From the NCBI RefSeq assembly GCF_037975245.1, contig NC_092563.1, positions 26,536,960 to 26,600,959 on the forward strand: DNA of 64,000 nt, given 5' to 3'. The stretch's first letter is position 1, and each line of letters starts with the position of its first letter. Below are positions 61,206 to 64,000 of this stretch, in pieces. The translations under genes and the position numbers were made by a program. Under the pieces are notes generated by a model that was not told the origin of the DNA, made no database searches, and saw nothing but the letters and a program-made list of their open reading frames with translations. This stretch comes from Apostichopus japonicus (lineage: Eukaryota > Echinodermata > Holothuroidea > Aspidochirotida > Stichopodidae).

Positions 61206-61560
61206 ACATTTTCAAGTCAAACCCACAAGAAAAGTCATTCAAGGTCTGCCAGTCATAGCTGAGCTAGAAGGAAATACAACAAGTGTGAACCCAGCAGCAA
61301 GAGGAATTTCTCTTTGCTCAAAGAAATATCCAGCAACATATGAAGAGAAAGTCAACTCCAGGGAAACTTTTAGGCACAGCTCATCATCAAAAACAGCAAC
61401 AATATACTCTCTGCCATGTGTCTGGCAAGTCATGGAAGGAATTCAAAGACTAAATCATCCCAATATTAACCAACAGGTGCTGAGGAATTGAGGGAGAATG
61501 CAAAAGAACAGAGGAAGACGGCTGGAAGCATTAAGTCTACAAGACCTTCAAAAAAGTAGC
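61206..61560 (+). pseudogene. C-terminal tail of the element, copy 3
   Basis: LLKHFQVKPTRKVIQGL and later pieces match the tail after the acidic stretch at 63500-63640 of copy 4. The last part (LCHVSGKSWKEFKD in one frame) is degraded by frameshifts. Confidence 0.5.
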
Positions 61561-62568
61561 AAACATGGAAGAAGCCGCAAATTTTTACCCTGTGGTTTAG
61601 GTGCTTCCTCCAAGGTGTCTTTGGAGAGAGAGGCAGTTTGGTTGTCAGCCAAACTACATGGCATGTTTGTATTTTAGTCACTGTTGACATAATGTAGTCT
61701 GTACACTACAGTATACGTATACTGTGTATAAAATAGTAAGTTGTCTATCTTGTACTATAAGAATTTATCTTCAATGCATATATCTTTCTGGAGGACTTCA
61801 TTGTTTATAATTGATTTGCTATACATTTGTGTTATAACATCGTTTTTAATGGATTCTATGGAACTGAGAGCTGTGTTCTGTTAGTTGCTGTATTAACCTA
61901 TCTTGTACCTGGACTTCACCTACTCTTCTTGGGAAGAACATTTCTTTGAACATAGATATTTTTATTGGAGTATTCATTGAACTCTCACAACTCACCGTCC
62001 CTTTCATAATTTCCTGCTATCGGACATTTATCAATCCTTTCAAACCTTTCATCACCGTGCCTACCAGTCATTCAACAACATTGCTGTACAGTGCTGCTGG
62101 ACAATACAGACCAACCCGCCAGATAAGCTTCATCCCTTGTTTTATACATGTGCACATGTTTTAGTCTTGTGGCCACTTGACACCCCTAGTTGTTTATTTC
62201 AATATCTTTAGTTTTAATTGTTGATACCCCACAATTAAGTGTAATTGATACCTGTTTTTAAGTATAATTGTATTAACAGTGAGTTCATTTGAGGGGGGAT
62301 TTTGCCAAGTTTCACATATTGCGTATTTACTTAAATGTTGAGGCCGAGTTAATATAGTTACATACTGAATCTAACCCCAACACTCATTCTTTATTTAGCC
62401 TGTTGTATTTAACATAAAGTGGTTAGCTGTCCTCACACTTCGTAACCACTAGGGGGATTCCCAACAAGCTTGCTGGTCAGCTAGCTGCTGACAAGAGCCC
62501 CATTTCTTGCAACTCTTATAAAAAGGCAAAAAAAAAATTACCATCATTCTCAGGCAACATAGAAGAAC
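61561..62568. other. Possible LTR or element flank
   Basis: No gene recognised. An 8-bp inverted pair, AGTGGTTA and TAACCACT, lies near 62418-62451, just upstream of the integrase fragment. Its place between a recombinase tail and a gypsy integrase piece makes an LTR remnant plausible, but no repeat partner is visible. Confidence 0.3.
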
Positions 62569-62690
62569 ATGCCAATAGAAGGTGTATTCAAACGTTGGCA
62601 CATGGACATTCTGGGTCCACTTCAGCCCACACCAGAAGCGTTTAACTACATTTTGCTTGTTGTTGACAGTTTTTCCAGGTGGCCAGAGTA
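62569..62690 (+). pseudogene. Ty3/gypsy-type integrase fragment
   Basis: An open frame of about 40 codons reads FKRWHMDILGPLQPTPEAFN then YILLVVDSFSRWPE and a TAG. The HMDILGPL ... VVDSFSRWPE pattern is the start of the integrase catalytic core of gypsy-like retrotransposons, with the first catalytic Asp present. It switches abruptly at about 62690 to the tyrosine-recombinase element, so it is a chimeric junction. Confidence 0.75.
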
Positions 62691-63364
62691 GCAAACATGG
62701 AAAGAAGCCGCAAATTCTCCCTCTCACCTCAGATTGTGTGAAGTTGAATAAACTTCTCCATGAAAAAGGAGACAGACCTAAAAGAACAATATTAAAACCA
62801 ATGGCATGAATGTAGACCACTACAAGAACTTAGCAGAGGTAGCAATGATGCATAGTCCTTTTTATAGAAGACGTCCGAGTGAAGTTGAAATGATTACCAT
62901 TGAGGTATATTTAGAGCAAACAAACAAGAAGAATCCAGTTCAAGATGAAATCCTCCAATCTATGACCACTGCTGAGAAGATTGCTATTGCCTGCCTCACA
63001 TTAATTATGGTAAGAGGGAAAAGGGGACGAGGGGTCCCTGTGCAGTCCTCCCCACTACATCTTTGAAAGGATTACAAGCTCAGTGACTACACCATTGAGG
63101 GCATACGAATGCATGACAGAACTGGCTCCTCAGGCAAACCTAGAGCAACCTGAAAACGTGAGGACATCAAAACTTTGCAAGCATATCGCAACTGCCAGCC
63201 ATATTCTTGGCCTGCAAATATCAGAACTTGAACAATTGGCAAACCACTTGGGTTATGATATCCAAATACACATAAATACTATAGATTACCACAAGAAATC
63301 TCTCATGCTTGCCAAAGAGAGCAAACTCCTAATCCTGGCCGATAAGCCTAAGCTTCACAAATGA
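62691..63364 (+). pseudogene. Tyrosine-recombinase catalytic domain, copy 4
   Basis: It begins within the helical block (LTSDCVKLNKLLHEKGDRP), then YKNLAEVAMMHSPFYRRRPS, YLEQTNKKNPVQDEILQSMT, IAIACLTLIMVRGKRGRGVP, and after a deletion TTPLRAYECMTELAPQANLE, TSKLCKHIATASHILGLQIS, ELEQLANHLGYDIQIHINTI. The family pattern LRKHIAT ... LANHLGHD ... YRLP corresponds to the Arg-His-Tyr boxes of tyrosine recombinases. Here the box Arg is Cys, the LGH His is Tyr, and the YRLP region is shifted, so it is catalytically dead. Confidence 0.75.
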
Positions 63365-63600
63365 GCTAGAAAATCTCTTGATGAGATTGAGATCAGTCCA
63401 GACGATGTACTAGAGGATGTACTAACTGACGATGAAGAGGATGAGGCAGATACAGAAAAGGATGATGTTGATACTCTAGAGGATGAGACAGGGCATTAAG
63501 TTGCTGGAACATTTTCAAGTCAAAACCCACAAGAAAGGTCATTCAAGTTCCAGCAGTCATAGCTCTGCTGGAAGGAGAAACAACTAATGGACCCAGCGGT
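63365..63600 (+). pseudogene. Acidic C-terminal tail of the element, copy 4
   Basis: KSLDEIEISPDDVLEDVLTD then DEEDEADTEKDDVDTLEDET, followed in frame by GIKLLEHFQVKTHKKGHSSS. The first codons after 63364 are interrupted by TGA. The tail is homologous to 61198-61250. Confidence 0.6.
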
Positions 63601-64000
63601 AAGACGAAATTTTCTTTGCTCAAAGAAATATCAAGCAACAGCATCCAGTTCAAGATGAAGTCCTCCAATCTATTACCACTGCTGAGAAGATTTCTATTTC
63701 CTGCCTCACATTTATTATGGTTAGAGAGAAAAGGTGACTAGGGGTACCTGTGCTGTTGACACACACCATGCGGGAGAGCAACGACATATGCTTATCAGTT
63801 TCCACAGACAGAGTACAGTACTTCCCAAGTCAATCGCAAGGATTACAAGCTCAGTGACTACACCATTGAGAGCGTACGACTGCATGACAGAACTGGCTCT
63901 TCAGGCAAACCTAGAGCAACCTGAAAATATGAGGGTGGACATCAAAACATTGCAAGCATATTGCAACTGCCAGCCAGATTCCTGGCTTGAAAATATCAGA
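63601..64000 (+). pseudogene. Further tyrosine-recombinase element copy, runs off the window
   Basis: HPVQDEVLQSITTAEKIS-like and TPLRAYDCMTELALQANLEQ pieces recur with small indels, and the copy ends at the window edge before the active-site boxes. At least one more tandem unit therefore continues to the right. Confidence 0.6.

Noticed and set aside
1-64000. tRNA, rRNA or other structured RNA genes
   Set aside because: I looked for cloverleaf-like box A/box B spacing and conserved rRNA words by eye and saw none; a covariance-model scan would be decisive.

Overview
This is an AT-rich, intron-rich animal nuclear genome window. Three conserved eukaryotic genes are split into many short exons with ordinary GT..AG borders, separated by introns of about 0.1 to 3.3 kb, and the non-coding DNA is full of minisatellites and mobile-element relics. 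There are no bacterial-style operons, rRNA genes or CRISPR arrays. Compact introns, AGGTCA-rich satellites and the types of hAT and tyrosine-recombinase element present suggest a marine invertebrate deuterostome; an echinoderm is my best guess, but this is inference.

Layout. (1) 1-3424 (+): the last five exons of diphosphomevalonate decarboxylase (MVD, mevalonate pathway). (2) 3573-5317: short convergent intergenic gap with a minisatellite. (3) 5366-17704 (-): protein arginine methyltransferase 7 (PRMT7), apparently complete in 12 coding exons. Its introns hold an 88-bp tandem array made from a piece of its own catalytic exon and a 2.7-kb AGGTCA-rich repeat block ending in inverted repeats. 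(4) 17705-17947: a 243-bp gap between start codons, the likely bidirectional promoter of PRMT7 and FANCA. (5) 17948-47646 (+): FANCA, Fanconi anaemia core-complex subunit A, about 35 coding exons and about 1346 residues. Its introns hold three copies of a TTAA-flanked MITE, a LINE 3' end and a 63-bp duplication of an exon end with its splice donor. (6) 47647-52429: 3' flank, one possible membrane-protein exon and one LTR-like segment. (7) 52430-64000: a plus-strand graveyard of mobile elements. It holds repeated, out-of-order and decayed pieces of a tyrosine-recombinase element (Crypton-like), pieces of a second helix-turn-helix element protein, a broken hAT transposase and a Ty3/gypsy integrase fragment.

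The three cellular genes work in unrelated pathways (isoprenoid synthesis, arginine methylation, DNA crosslink repair). What links them is linkage itself: the human orthologues of all three lie on chromosome arm 16q, so the window probably keeps an old animal linkage group. I joined exons by eye using splice sites, reading phase and remembered family sequence; phases agree through all three genes. No database search was possible.
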